Of a DNA stretch of 64,000 nt, positions 50,457-58,670 are shown one piece after another. The DNA is taken from the NCBI GenBank assembly GCA_946404865.1, contig CAMJFC010000001.1, positions 1 through 64,000 on the forward strand, in the 5' to 3' direction. A program made the position numbers and the translations under genes. The notes under the pieces were generated by a model. That model was not told where the DNA came from. It saw only the letters and a program-made list of their open reading frames with translations, and did no database searches. The stretch's first letter is position 1; every line of letters starts with the position of its first letter. This stretch comes from an uncultured Prevotellaceae bacterium. Lineage in GTDB: Bacteria; Bacteroidota; Bacteroidia; Bacteroidales; Bacteroidaceae.

Positions 50457-51459
50457 CCCCCACATGACAGTTTCCATTTTAGTCCCCGTCTATGGCGTAG
50501 AGCAATACATCGAGCAGTGTGCGGTGTCGCTCTTCGAACAGACTTACAAAGAGATAGAATACATCTTTGTGGACGACTGCAGTGTGGATCATAGCATTGA
50601 CATCCTCAACGATGTGCTGTCGCGCTATCCTTCGCGGCGGGCGCAGGTGCGCATGGTGCGTCATGAGCAGAACCGTGGACTCGGGGCTGCCCGTAAGACC
50701 GCTCTCAGTCACGCTACGGGTGAGTTCGTGCTGAATGTGGACAGCGATGACTATCTGCCTCTTGATGCCGTAGAACGTTTGGTACAAGCACAACTGTCGT
50801 CGGGTGCTGACATCGTCTCGGGTGCTTTCCTCTATCTTTATCCCGATGGTTCGACACGTCAAGAGACGTGTCTGACGGACTTGTCCCGGCAAAGGATGCT
50901 CCGCCTTTTTCTTGCCCAAAACACCATCCCTTATAACATCTGGGCACGCCTCATCCGCCGTACGCTCTATACCGACCATGGCATCGATGCCATCGATGGA
51001 ATCAATTATGCCGAAGACTATGCGCTCACTTCGCGCTTGCTCTTCGTGGCCAAGAGCACTTGTAATATCAACCATGCCGTGTCGGTCTATCGCTTGGCTA
51101 CCGACACGGGCACCTTCCATCAGATGCACCATCACCATGCGGTGTCGCTGCTGAAGGCCAACGAAGTGGTGTGGCATTTTTTCCAAGCCAACGATAAAAA
51201 CGGCGAGTTCGGCTATGCGCTCGAACTGGGCATGCTCAATACCATGCAGCGCGTGTTGGCGGCAGGGTTGTCAAAAAAAGAAATCGCTGAATATCTTCAT
51301 TACCGCCCACAACGTCTGCTTTTCCGTTTGTGCCACGCTTGTTTTGCGCACAAACCCGTACACCGGCTGTTGCGACTCACGTACCTGGCCTTGAAATGGT
51401 GGTATAAGAGACTTATCCCCCTTCTTGTATACATCAAGGAGCAGCAATACTTTGACTAA
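50449..51459 (+). CDS. GT-A family 2 glycosyltransferase
   Basis: A 336-residue GT2 enzyme: VSILVPVYGVEQYIEQC at the N-terminus, IFVDDCSVDHS for nucleotide binding, VLNVDSDDYLPLD near residue 98 for the metal-binding DxD, and an EDYALTSRLL motif in the acceptor half. Start: ATG 50449 has AAGGA 8 nt upstream; ATG 50464 is the alternative. The last 14 residues (IPLLVYIKEQQYFD) lie within repeat copy C, and the same peptide is encoded at 27.1 kb without a gene. Donor and acceptor are unknown; its neighbours suggest a surface glycan. Confidence 0.88.
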   Translation: MFDPHMTVSILVPVYGVEQYIEQCAVSLFEQTYKEIEYIFVDDCSVDHSIDILNDVLSRYPSRRAQVRMVRHEQNRGLGAARKTALSHATGEFVLNVDSDDYLPLDAVERLVQAQLSSGADIVSGAFLYLYPDGSTRQETCLTDLSRQRMLRLFLAQNTIPYNIWARLIRRTLYTDHGIDAIDGINYAEDYALTSRLLFVAKSTCNINHAVSVYRLATDTGTFHQMHHHHAVSLLKANEVVWHFFQANDKNGEFGYALELGMLNTMQRVLAAGLSKKEIAEYLHYRPQRLLFRLCHACFAHKPVHRLLRLTYLALKWWYKRLIPLLVYIKEQQYFD

Positions 51460-51513
51460 TGTCCTTTAACTTCTTTAACTTCCTTAACTTCTTTAACTTC
51501 TGAAAGTTGAGTA
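51415..51513. repeat. Composite repeat, copy C, overlapping the glycosyltransferase 3' end
   Basis: From CCCCTTCTTGTATACATCAA through the TAA and the TTTAACTTC-type units to GAAAGTTGAGTAA it matches copy A at 27079-27180 with very few changes. One difference in the coding part is synonymous (AAG for AAA). Confidence 0.88.
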
Positions 51514-51524
51514 AGAGATAAAAA

Positions 51525-52964
51525 CTACGTGATTGTTTTGTGTCTCACCATCTTGATGCACTCTTCCAATACCTTGGCGTGCAACAGTCGCAAGGCAAGG
51601 TAATAGAGGACGGCGGCGATGATGACACGGCTGACCAACAACAAAACAAGGTTACTGATGGCGCAAGTGATGAAATAGGTGGCTGCCATCACTGCCAAGG
51701 CGACGACCAGGAAGGGTACCGTGTCCTTGAGCATGTCGATGAGACGCAGGCCGATGAGCCGGTGTGCCGTCCATTGCCATACGAAGAGCCAGAGAATGAG
51801 GAAAGCCGAACTGGCACAGACGATAACCTCGATGGGCTGGTGGCGTAGCAGCAGCACCAGTGCCAGTTGCAATACAATCTGACAGATATTACACCACATG
51901 TAGAGCCCGGAACGTCCGTTGGAGATGGTCAGGTTCTGATAAAGCGCATATAACGGCAGGAAAGCGCCTCCGATACAGATGATTTGCATCATCGTCACGC
52001 AACCGGCCCATTTCTCGCCGATGGTGAGGAGGATAAACTCACGGCTTACCAAGGCCAGTCCCAACATGACGGGAAAACCTAAGAAGGCCGTGAACCGCAT
52101 CAGTTTGCGGAAAACACGCTGCTGGCGCTCCCGCTCTTCGTTGATAGAGACCAACACGGCCTGTACCACCTGGTTGAGTGTGTTCGACACCGTGGAGTGG
52201 GCCATCGTGCTCCATTTGTTGGCTTGGGTGTAGTTACCTACGCTGTGGATGGGGAATAACCGTCCGAACACGAACGTGAGCAGTTGTTGGTTGACGGTGT
52301 TAAGCAGGTTGGTGATGAGCAGTTTCGAACAGAAACCGAACATCCGCCTGACGGGCTCGAAGTCGAGGTGGAGGGTGGGACGCCATTTCACACAGTAGTA
52401 GCGTCCGATGTTGAGCACGATGTTATAGACCAGCTGCTGCCATACCAGACTCCAGTATGAGAACCCGTTGAATGCCATGATAGTGCCGGTGGTGCCTGAG
52501 AGGAGGATGGCAATGAGGTTGATGATGGCTATCTCGCGGTTCATCAGGTTTTTGAGCATGTAGCTGTTGATGGCTATGCCGATGGCCGAGATGGGAAGGC
52601 AGAGAAAGAGCACACGCGACACTTCGACCAGGCAGGGCTGACGGAAGAAATCGGCGATGAGCGGCGCACAAAAGAATAGGATGGCATAGAGCGACAGGCT
52701 CACTAAAAGGTTGAACCAAAATACGGAGTTGTAGTCGCGGGCGGTGGGCGACTTCAGATTGACGAGTCCTTGGGTGAATCCGCTGGCTTGGATAGCACCT
52801 GCGATGGCGGTGAAGAGGGCGAGCACCCCCACGATGCCGTATTCGGCGGGTGAGAGCAGACGCCCCAACACAACACCGAAGATGACATACAACACCTGCA
52901 TGCCACCATTATTGATGACACCCCATAGCAGACTGCGCGCTGTCTTTTCTTTCAGATTCTCCAT
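51525..52964 (-). CDS. MOP-superfamily polysaccharide flippase
   Basis: A 479-residue polytopic protein with about 12-14 hydrophobic segments. MENLKEKTARSLLWGVINNGG at the N-terminus and GRLLSPAEYGIVGVLALF, GFTQGLVNLKSPTARDYNSV and GNYTQANKWSTM fit the WzxC/Polysacc_synt_3 group, which flips lipid-linked glycan units. The start at 52964 is chosen because the upstream extension overlaps the promoter. It diverges from licD with 94 bp between the start codons. Confidence 0.9.
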   Translation of the reverse strand: MENLKEKTARSLLWGVINNGGMQVLYVIFGVVLGRLLSPAEYGIVGVLALFTAIAGAIQASGFTQGLVNLKSPTARDYNSVFWFNLLVSLSLYAILFFCAPLIADFFRQPCLVEVSRVLFLCLPISAIGIAINSYMLKNLMNREIAIINLIAILLSGTTGTIMAFNGFSYWSLVWQQLVYNIVLNIGRYYCVKWRPTLHLDFEPVRRMFGFCSKLLITNLLNTVNQQLLTFVFGRLFPIHSVGNYTQANKWSTMAHSTVSNTLNQVVQAVLVSINEERERQQRVFRKLMRFTAFLGFPVMLGLALVSREFILLTIGEKWAGCVTMMQIICIGGAFLPLYALYQNLTISNGRSGLYMWCNICQIVLQLALVLLLRHQPIEVIVCASSAFLILWLFVWQWTAHRLIGLRLIDMLKDTVPFLVVALAVMAATYFITCAISNLVLLLVSRVIIAAVLYYLALRLLHAKVLEECIKMVRHKTIT

Positions 52965-52974
52965 AAATGATGTG

Positions 52975-52982
52975 CAAAAGTA
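52975..52982 (-). promoter_or_regulatory. -7 box TACTTTTG of the flippase, nearly leaderless
   Basis: An exact match on the minus strand only 10 bp before the ATG, so the mRNA leader would be about 3-6 nt. Confidence 0.65.
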
Positions 52983-53043
52983 GTCATTATTGTTGGAATG
53001 GCAAAAAAAGTGGATAAAAACGATGCTTCTCAATAAAAAACAT

Positions 53044-53051
53044 TACCTTTG
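53044..53051 (+). promoter_or_regulatory. -7 box TACCTTTG of licD, nearly leaderless
   Basis: An exact match whose last G is 7 nt before the licD ATG. Together with the divergent flippase box this makes a two-way promoter region of about 75 bp. Confidence 0.7.
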
Positions 53052-53058
53052 CACGGTC

Positions 53059-53865
53059 ATGAGAAAAATCACTGATATTCAAGAACTGCGGCAGATTCAG
53101 ATGGGTATCCTCGATGATGTCCATCGTTTCTGCACGGAACAGGGACTGACCTATTTCCTGGCTTGCGGCTCCCTGTTGGGCGCGGTGCGCCATCGCGGGT
53201 ATATCCCTTGGGATGATGATATCGACATCTTTATGCCCCGCCGTGATTATGAACTTTTTTTGAAACGCTACCGGAGCGCGTCGGGTAACAACCGTGTCAT
53301 CGACCCCGCCACCGAGGAACATTATTACTATACGTTCGCCAAGGTGGTTGACAGCCGTACTCGTATGATTGAGGATGAGACGGAAGGTTATGAGATAGGG
53401 GTCTTTATCGATGTGTTCCCGCTCGACTATGTGCCTGATGATGCTGAGGAGCGCAAGAGGTTGTTCCAGAAGAAATACCTCTTGTATAAGATACGCCGAT
53501 GCAAACTCTCGAAGAACAATCCGTTGCGGGTGAATGGCACGCTGCCATTGCGTTCGCGCATCGGTTATCTGTGTTACAAATATTGGCCGATGACGGTCAA
53601 ACAACTGGAGCGTAAAATCCGCCGGCTCATCGTCCGTGACACGCCCACGGGTTGGGTCTGCAACATGACCGAGTCGGGGCCGCGTAGCGATGCCAGTTAT
53701 CCCGCCTCGACCATCGCCTCGGCGGTGGACATTGTCTTTGAAGGCAAGACCTATCTCACGATGGCGGGCTACAAAGAATACCTGAGCCGCACCTACGGCG
53801 ACTATATGACGCTGCCGCCGCCCGAGCAGCGTGTCACGCATCATTTCCAGGCTTATTGGCTATAG
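53059..53865 (+). CDS. LicD-family phosphotransferase
   Basis: A 268-residue member of the LicD/FKTN family, which moves phosphocholine or similar phospho-alcohol groups from a CDP carrier to a glycan. It shows YFLACGSLLGAVRHRGYIPW and DDDIDIFMPRRDYE near residue 52 (metal-binding aspartates), then YEIGVFIDVFPLDYVPDDAE. The start at 53059 is forced by the promoter. Its 3' end overlaps the convergent dehydrogenase gene by 32 bp. The cytidylyltransferase-like fusion at 54965 could supply the donor. Confidence 0.88.
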   Translation: MRKITDIQELRQIQMGILDDVHRFCTEQGLTYFLACGSLLGAVRHRGYIPWDDDIDIFMPRRDYELFLKRYRSASGNNRVIDPATEEHYYYTFAKVVDSRTRMIEDETEGYEIGVFIDVFPLDYVPDDAEERKRLFQKKYLLYKIRRCKLSKNNPLRVNGTLPLRSRIGYLCYKYWPMTVKQLERKIRRLIVRDTPTGWVCNMTESGPRSDASYPASTIASAVDIVFEGKTYLTMAGYKEYLSRTYGDYMTLPPPEQRVTHHFQAYWL

Positions 53866-54883
53866 GTGCGTATGATTCACCTATAAGGCCAATGCCCCAT
53901 TGATACACTTTTTCGATGGTTGGCACCGCTACGGCGTAGGCATGGGCCGTCTCTACGATGAAGCGCATGCCGTAGGGGAAGTCTTCGTTGAAATAACGGC
54001 TCCCGAGGTCGGGCGCGTACCGTCCGTCGGCTGTCTCGCGCATCGGCGAGAGGATTCTCTTGAAGGCCTCGATCGAACGGAGTTTGCGGGCCAGCGACAC
54101 GGCGTCGGTGCTCTCGTAGTAATCCAGGATAGGCGCGATGTCGTTTTTTGCCAGTCCTATCCTGCGGAGCAGCCGTTGAAACTCCTCGTCCATGTCGATG
54201 AGCAGCTGGGCCGCTTCTTCGGTCCATCCCTCATAAAACAGCGGCTGCGAGGGATAGGTCATGCCCGGCGCCCAGTCTTTCCACATCGTATAGAGGCGTG
54301 AGGGGTGGAGCAAGGGGTTGGAGTTGGACAGACTGACGGCATAATGGCTGCCGAGCAATTCCACAGGGGTATGAAACAACCGTTCTAATGTCTCTCTCAC
54401 CGTTTCCTTCTCTCCGGTTTGTTCTACGGCCACTTTCAACAGGTCTTTATAACCCTTCAGGTCGGCGCTTTTACCGTATTCAATAATCCGTGAGATGAAA
54501 GGCACCCGTTGGAATCCGAAAAGCGGCTGGCTGTCGGGCAACCTCTTCATCGCCTCAAAAAAGAAACCTGTGCTGGAAACAACCGACCCCACCCAGGTGG
54601 TGGGTTCCAAACAGTCTTTGATGCTTTCCAATACGTTCGGTATGGCATATCCGGGCAGACACACGAGCACGATGTCTGCACCTGGTATGACGTCAGCGGC
54701 ATGGGCTGAAACCCGCTCTAAACGGCCGTGAAAGACTTGTCCCGCGCCATCCCGCACCTCAACCGCATCGCTCCATGCGTCGGGATGAGTGGTCAGCAAT
54801 GACACGTGATGAGCCGCTTGTGCGGCGAGGAATCCGGCGCAGACGTGTCCTAAATTGCCTCCGCCACAAATGGTTATTCTCAT
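53834..54883 (-). CDS. Octopine/nopaline-type (opine) dehydrogenase
   Basis: A 349-residue NAD(P)-dependent enzyme with an N-terminal Rossmann motif ITICGGGNLGHVCAGFLAA and a C-terminal helical domain of the PF02317 type, including LLGSHYAVSLSNSNPLLHP, where the Ser/Asn/His pattern matches the catalytic region, and FYEGWTEEAAQLL. Family members reductively join an amino acid and a 2-oxo acid into an N-(carboxyalkyl) amino acid. It is the third gene of a left-going unit with the acyltransferase and the nucleotidyltransferase fusion. Its actual substrates are unknown. Confidence 0.85.
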   Translation of the reverse strand: MRITICGGGNLGHVCAGFLAAQAAHHVSLLTTHPDAWSDAVEVRDGAGQVFHGRLERVSAHAADVIPGADIVLVCLPGYAIPNVLESIKDCLEPTTWVGSVVSSTGFFFEAMKRLPDSQPLFGFQRVPFISRIIEYGKSADLKGYKDLLKVAVEQTGEKETVRETLERLFHTPVELLGSHYAVSLSNSNPLLHPSRLYTMWKDWAPGMTYPSQPLFYEGWTEEAAQLLIDMDEEFQRLLRRIGLAKNDIAPILDYYESTDAVSLARKLRSIEAFKRILSPMRETADGRYAPDLGSRYFNEDFPYGMRFIVETAHAYAVAVPTIEKVYQWGIGLIGESYAPIANKPGNDA

Positions 54884-54964
54884 GTGCTTTCGCTCTCGCT
54901 AAATGATAAATATCTCCAGTCCCCAAAACTATTGGCCCATTAACTCCTCCTTTTAACTCCTCCA

Positions 54965-56776
54965 CTAATATCTCTTTAACGCCTCAATCAGTCTGGCGTT
55001 GTCTTCGTGGTTTCTGACGGCCACGCGGATGTATTGTTTGCCGTCGAGCCCTGTCTTGCCAGAACAGTCGCGCAGCAAGATGTTGTGCTTCTTAAGTGTC
55101 GTTAGTACCAGTTGACGTGCTGTCAGCGGGGGCAGCACCTCGCAGAGGAAATAGTTGGCTTGTGTGGGCATCACCCGGAGGAACGGCACTGAGCGCAGTT
55201 TCTGCTCGAAGTCGCTTCGTTCTGCGATGAACTGGTCGCACGCCCGTTTGTAATCCCCCTCATATTTGGAGAAAATCTGCATGAAGTATTCTGCAAAAGA
55301 GTTCAGGTTCCAGATGCTCACATCTTTTTTCATTTGTGCAATCAAGTCGGTGTCGGCCGAACAGAAAATGCCCAGTCGGATGCCGGGTACACCGTAACTC
55401 TTTGAGATGCTCTTCATCACACACATCGACGGATGGGATTCCAAGATGTCGTTTTTCAGCAGGCTGTTATATTCATACCCGATGGAGAAATCCACGAAAC
55501 TCTCATCTACGATGAGTCGGATGCCGCTCTCTTCGCACCAGTCGGCCAGTGCGAGAAGGTCGCCGATGGGGATGAAGTTGCCCGACGGGTTATCCGGGTT
55601 GATGAGCAGCAGGTTGTCAGCATGGTGCTCACCGAAGAAATCCATCAAGTCGCGTGCGGAATACCTGTAATCGGCGTTTCGGGGCACAAACGTCACCAAA
55701 TCGGCTTTGTCTCTGCGGTTGGGGTATTCTTCGAAGGTGGGACGTATCACTCCGATGGTGCCGGGCAGGAACGACATGAGCGACTTGATGAGTTCGGCGG
55801 CGCCGTTGCCGGGAATGATGTATTCCTCTTTCACTTTCCAACACTTACTCGCCAGCAGCGTGTTCACTTTCATCCCTGAGGGATACTCGGCAATGAGCGT
55901 GCGGAAGTAAGCCTCCATCTCATCAATAATTCTCGATTGACCGAAATAAGGGTTCACTAAGTAGCAGTAGTCCAACATCTTGGGGAACCGCCAGAAACCG
56001 CCGTAGCGGCCGTAATACTTGCGGATGATGTCTTTCTCGTCGGCGAAAAGGGCTTCGGCGATGTCCAGGTCCTGTTTGTCGTCTATCTCGTACCATTTTT
56101 CATTGGTCAGGGGCAGAGCTTTCATGTCATGGCTGTCGAGGAAGGAGATGATGCGCAGCACATTTTCGTAATACTCGTTATTGCCCACCGATTTGGTGTA
56201 CGCCTCCAAGAAAGGCACATATTTGTTGCGTGAAAACGCTTTGGAGAATTTGTAGATGTTGAGCGTCTTGTAATAACTGTCGGTGTCCTTATATCTGAAT
56301 GCAGCCTTCGGCACGAAGTTGACGATATTGCGCTCTTTGTCCATCCGTACCATGGTGCCGTCCATCCAACTCTCATATTTGGCCACCAAAGCAAGGTTGG
56401 GCTCCGGGTTGTTGACCAGCAAATCCAAGATGCTGTCATCGATGATGAGGTCGCTCTCTAATAGCAAGGTGTCATCTTCAATGAGCTGTTCCTTGGCCAG
56501 TGCCAGGGAGTAGATGTTGTTGGTCGTGTCGTAGATAGGGTTGGTCACGTATTCTATCTTTAGACGGTCATCATACCGGTGGCCGATATGTTCGGTCAGT
56601 TCCTTGCCTTTATAGCCTATCACGATGACCACGCGGCGCAACTGAAGGGCTGAGAGCTGTGTCAGCATCCGGTCGATGAGGCTCACACCATTGACCTCCA
56701 CCATGCACTTGGTGTTGTTTTTTGTGTGTTCGGCTAAGCGGCGTCCCATGCCGGCTGCTAAGATGATTGCTTGCAT
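54965..56776 (-). CDS. Fusion of LicC-like nucleotidyltransferase and CobD/HisC-like PLP enzyme
   Basis: A 603-residue two-domain protein. Residues 1-235: IILAAGMGRRLAEHTKNNTK and the following CMVEVNGVSLIDR, then LLLESDLIIDD, as in LicC/PntC-type cytidylyltransferases. Residues 245-603: a fold-type I PLP domain with PGNGAAELIKSL, INPDNPSGN near 395, LIVDESFVDFS near 424 and the PLP lysine in KSISKSYGVPGIRLG near 457. The DESFVDF and GVPGIRLG pattern is closest to threonine-phosphate decarboxylase CobD and HisC. A product such as CDP-ethanolamine or CDP-aminopropanol is plausible; plain transamination is the alternative. No phosphonate genes are nearby. Confidence 0.82.
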   Translation of the reverse strand: MQAIILAAGMGRRLAEHTKNNTKCMVEVNGVSLIDRMLTQLSALQLRRVVIVIGYKGKELTEHIGHRYDDRLKIEYVTNPIYDTTNNIYSLALAKEQLIEDDTLLLESDLIIDDSILDLLVNNPEPNLALVAKYESWMDGTMVRMDKERNIVNFVPKAAFRYKDTDSYYKTLNIYKFSKAFSRNKYVPFLEAYTKSVGNNEYYENVLRIISFLDSHDMKALPLTNEKWYEIDDKQDLDIAEALFADEKDIIRKYYGRYGGFWRFPKMLDYCYLVNPYFGQSRIIDEMEAYFRTLIAEYPSGMKVNTLLASKCWKVKEEYIIPGNGAAELIKSLMSFLPGTIGVIRPTFEEYPNRRDKADLVTFVPRNADYRYSARDLMDFFGEHHADNLLLINPDNPSGNFIPIGDLLALADWCEESGIRLIVDESFVDFSIGYEYNSLLKNDILESHPSMCVMKSISKSYGVPGIRLGIFCSADTDLIAQMKKDVSIWNLNSFAEYFMQIFSKYEGDYKRACDQFIAERSDFEQKLRSVPFLRVMPTQANYFLCEVLPPLTARQLVLTTLKKHNILLRDCSGKTGLDGKQYIRVAVRNHEDNARLIEALKRY

Positions 56777-56777
56777 G

Positions 56778-56806
56778 TTTGTGTGTTGAGTGGTGAGTGT
56801 TGAATT
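56778..56806. repeat. Short TGTTGA-type array
   Basis: GTGTGTTGAGTGGTGAGTG and TTGAATTT fill the whole 30-bp gap between the two genes. In the sense of the downstream gene it is a G-poor leader ending next to the ATG. Confidence 0.75.
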
Positions 56807-57364
56807 TTAGGGTTCCTTCTTCCTGATGACCGCCGGGTTGCCGGTCACGGTGCAGTGGTCGGGCACATCCTCCGACACCACGGCGCCGGCACCGATGGTG
56901 ACATGGTCGCCGATGTGGATGCCGCCGAAGACCGTGGCTCCCGTGAAGATCTTCACATGGTTGCCGATGATGGGACGTCGTCCTTCCCGGTCATTGCCTA
57001 ACGTCACAAGGTGCAGACAGTAGAAGTCATCGCCAATCGATTCTGCATTGAGGTAGGTGGCATAGTTGTGTTCGAAGTGGGCTCCGGCGCCGATGTGCGG
57101 ACACCAGATGTTAAGCGTGTGCTCTGGGGGGAGCATCCACTTCACCCATACCGATTTGTACTCGCCCAGACGGTAGTAGAACAGATTGCGGAACACCCGT
57201 TCACGGGTGCAGGTCTTGATGAAATTGACCACCCCCACACGCTTGTCCTGGTATTTCACCAGGTCGGGGTCTATCCGTCGCCGGTGTGCAAGATAAAGCG
57301 CGATGTGGGGCAGCATCCGCAGCGTGGATGCCGATAGCAGTGCAAATTGCGTATATCTGTTCAT
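56807..57364 (-). CDS. Serine acetyltransferase-like hexapeptide acyltransferase
   Basis: A 185-residue protein. The N-terminal half is helical (LPHIALYLAHRRRIDPDLVKY, FIKTCTRERVFRNLFYYRLG); the C-terminal half is a left-handed beta helix with IGNHVKIFTGATVFGGIHIG and DHVTIGAGAVVSEDVPDHC, closing with VTGNPAVIRK. The arrangement resembles CysE and the O-acetyltransferases of capsule loci. The start at 57364 lies 24 bp after the promoter box. As first gene of the left-going unit it may acetylate the same glycan that LicD and the opine enzyme modify. Confidence 0.85.
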   Translation of the reverse strand: MNRYTQFALLSASTLRMLPHIALYLAHRRRIDPDLVKYQDKRVGVVNFIKTCTRERVFRNLFYYRLGEYKSVWVKWMLPPEHTLNIWCPHIGAGAHFEHNYATYLNAESIGDDFYCLHLVTLGNDREGRRPIIGNHVKIFTGATVFGGIHIGDHVTIGAGAVVSEDVPDHCTVTGNPAVIRKKEP

Positions 57365-57387
57365 CTCATCAAGTTCCTTTTTCTTTG

Positions 57388-57395
57388 CAAAGATA
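57388..57395 (-). promoter_or_regulatory. -7 box TATCTTTG of the acyltransferase operon
   Basis: An exact TAnnTTTG match on the minus strand, 24 bp before the ATG, driving the three-gene left-going unit. Confidence 0.75.
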
Positions 57396-57644
57396 GTGCA
57401 AGCCAGACACAAAACAAAATAATCGCACGGATTTTTATTTTTTTGTGGTGAAACCAACCGTACAAAGACAAATAGAAAGAGTAGTCAAAATAGTCAAACG
57501 ATTTGAGTTCATCAAATGAGTAAAACTATTCAGACTGTCCAAAATCATCCCAATAACCACGTTAAACATCCTTTTATTTGTTAAATAAACATAATATTAC
57601 AAAAGTAAAGGAAAACAAGAGCCCGATAAAAGAATAAAAGGTTG

Positions 57645-57652
57645 TACCTTTG
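57645..57652 (+). promoter_or_regulatory. -7 box TACCTTTG of the ribosomal operon
   Basis: An exact TAnnTTTG match, predicting a leader of about 145 nt before rplM. The preceding 57470-57640 is AT-rich and holds no gene that I can see. Confidence 0.75.
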
Positions 57653-57657
57653 CAGTC

Positions 57658-57800
57658 CGATTATTTCGGGGCATGCTTAGAGCCCCGGGGAGCGGCGTGT
57701 TAATAGCGGTGTCTTTGGCCGGCCATCGTGGTTAGTGAATCTCCGTTCCACTTACATTATTTATTATAAAAACGTTTTTTAGTAGTAAAATTTATCATTT
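57658..57800 (+). promoter_or_regulatory. Structured leader of rplM-rpsI
   Basis: The leader holds GGGGC-ATGCTTAGA-GCCCC, a TTGGCCGGCCA palindrome and a GGAG...CTCC closing pair before an AT-rich stretch. Position and size suit an L13 autoregulatory leader, a type described for Bacteroidia, but I have not matched a covariance model. Confidence 0.55.
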
Positions 57801-57803
57801 AAA

Positions 57804-58271
57804 ATGAACACTTTAAGTTACAAGACAGTGTCGTTGAACCAAGACGCTGCCGCCAACGCTAAGGAGTGGGTGATTATCGACGCTACTGATCAAGTGGTGG
57901 GTCGCCTCTGCTCTAAGGTTGCTAAATTGTTGCGCGGAAAGTACAAACCCTGCTTTACTCCGCACATGGATTGTGGTGATAATGTGATCATCATCAATGC
58001 TAAAAAGGTTATTTTCACTGGTAAGAAAGAGACCGATAAGGTTTATACGCGCTATACGGGCTATCCCGGTGGCCAGCGTTTCAACACTCCTGCCCAACTG
58101 CGTAAGAAGAACGACGGTGTGGAGCGTATCATCCGTCATGCCGTGAAAGGTATGCTGCCCAAAGGCCCCCTCGGCCGCAGCCTGCTCAACAACCTGAAGG
58201 TATATGAGGGAACCGAGCATCCCCATGAGGCACAGAAACCCAAAGTCATCGATATTAACCAGTATAAATAA
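57804..58271 (+). CDS. rplM: 50S ribosomal protein L13
   Basis: 155 residues with the family core: WVIIDATDQVVGRLCSKVAK, LRGKYKPCFTPHMDCGDNVI and the VKGMLPKGPLGRSLLNNLKV motif. The length is slightly above the E. coli form (142), as usual in Bacteroidetes. rpsI follows after 9 bp. Confidence 0.98.
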   Translation: MNTLSYKTVSLNQDAAANAKEWVIIDATDQVVGRLCSKVAKLLRGKYKPCFTPHMDCGDNVIIINAKKVIFTGKKETDKVYTRYTGYPGGQRFNTPAQLRKKNDGVERIIRHAVKGMLPKGPLGRSLLNNLKVYEGTEHPHEAQKPKVIDINQYK

Positions 58272-58280
58272 GAGAAGATA

Positions 58281-58670
58281 ATGGAATACATCAATGCAAT
58301 AGGACGCCGTAAAAGTGCTGTCGCTCGTGTGTATCTGAGCAAAGAAGGTACAGGCAAAATCACTATTAACAAGAAGGACCTCAACGAATATTTCCCTTCA
58401 GCCATTCTGCAGTATGTGGTGAAACAGCCGCTCAACCTGCTCGGCGTGGCAGAGAGCTATGACATCAAAGCCAACCTCGACGGTGGTGGTTTCACAGGTC
58501 AGAGCCAGGCTCTGCGCCTCGCTATCGCACGCGCCCTGGTGAAAATCAACGCTGAGGATAAGAAGAACCTGAAAGACCATGGTTTCCTGACCCGCGACTC
58601 ACGTGCCGTGGAGCGTAAGAAACCCGGACAGCCCAAGGCTCGCCGTCGCTTCCAGTTCAGTAAGCGTTAA
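58281..58670 (+). CDS. rpsI: 30S ribosomal protein S9
   Basis: 129 residues, with AIGRRKSAVARVYL at the N-terminus, GGGFTGQSQALRLAIARALV in the middle, and the basic tail KARRRFQFSKR that reaches the ribosomal P site. Co-transcribed with rplM. Confidence 0.98.
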   Translation: MEYINAIGRRKSAVARVYLSKEGTGKITINKKDLNEYFPSAILQYVVKQPLNLLGVAESYDIKANLDGGGFTGQSQALRLAIARALVKINAEDKKNLKDHGFLTRDSRAVERKKPGQPKARRRFQFSKR

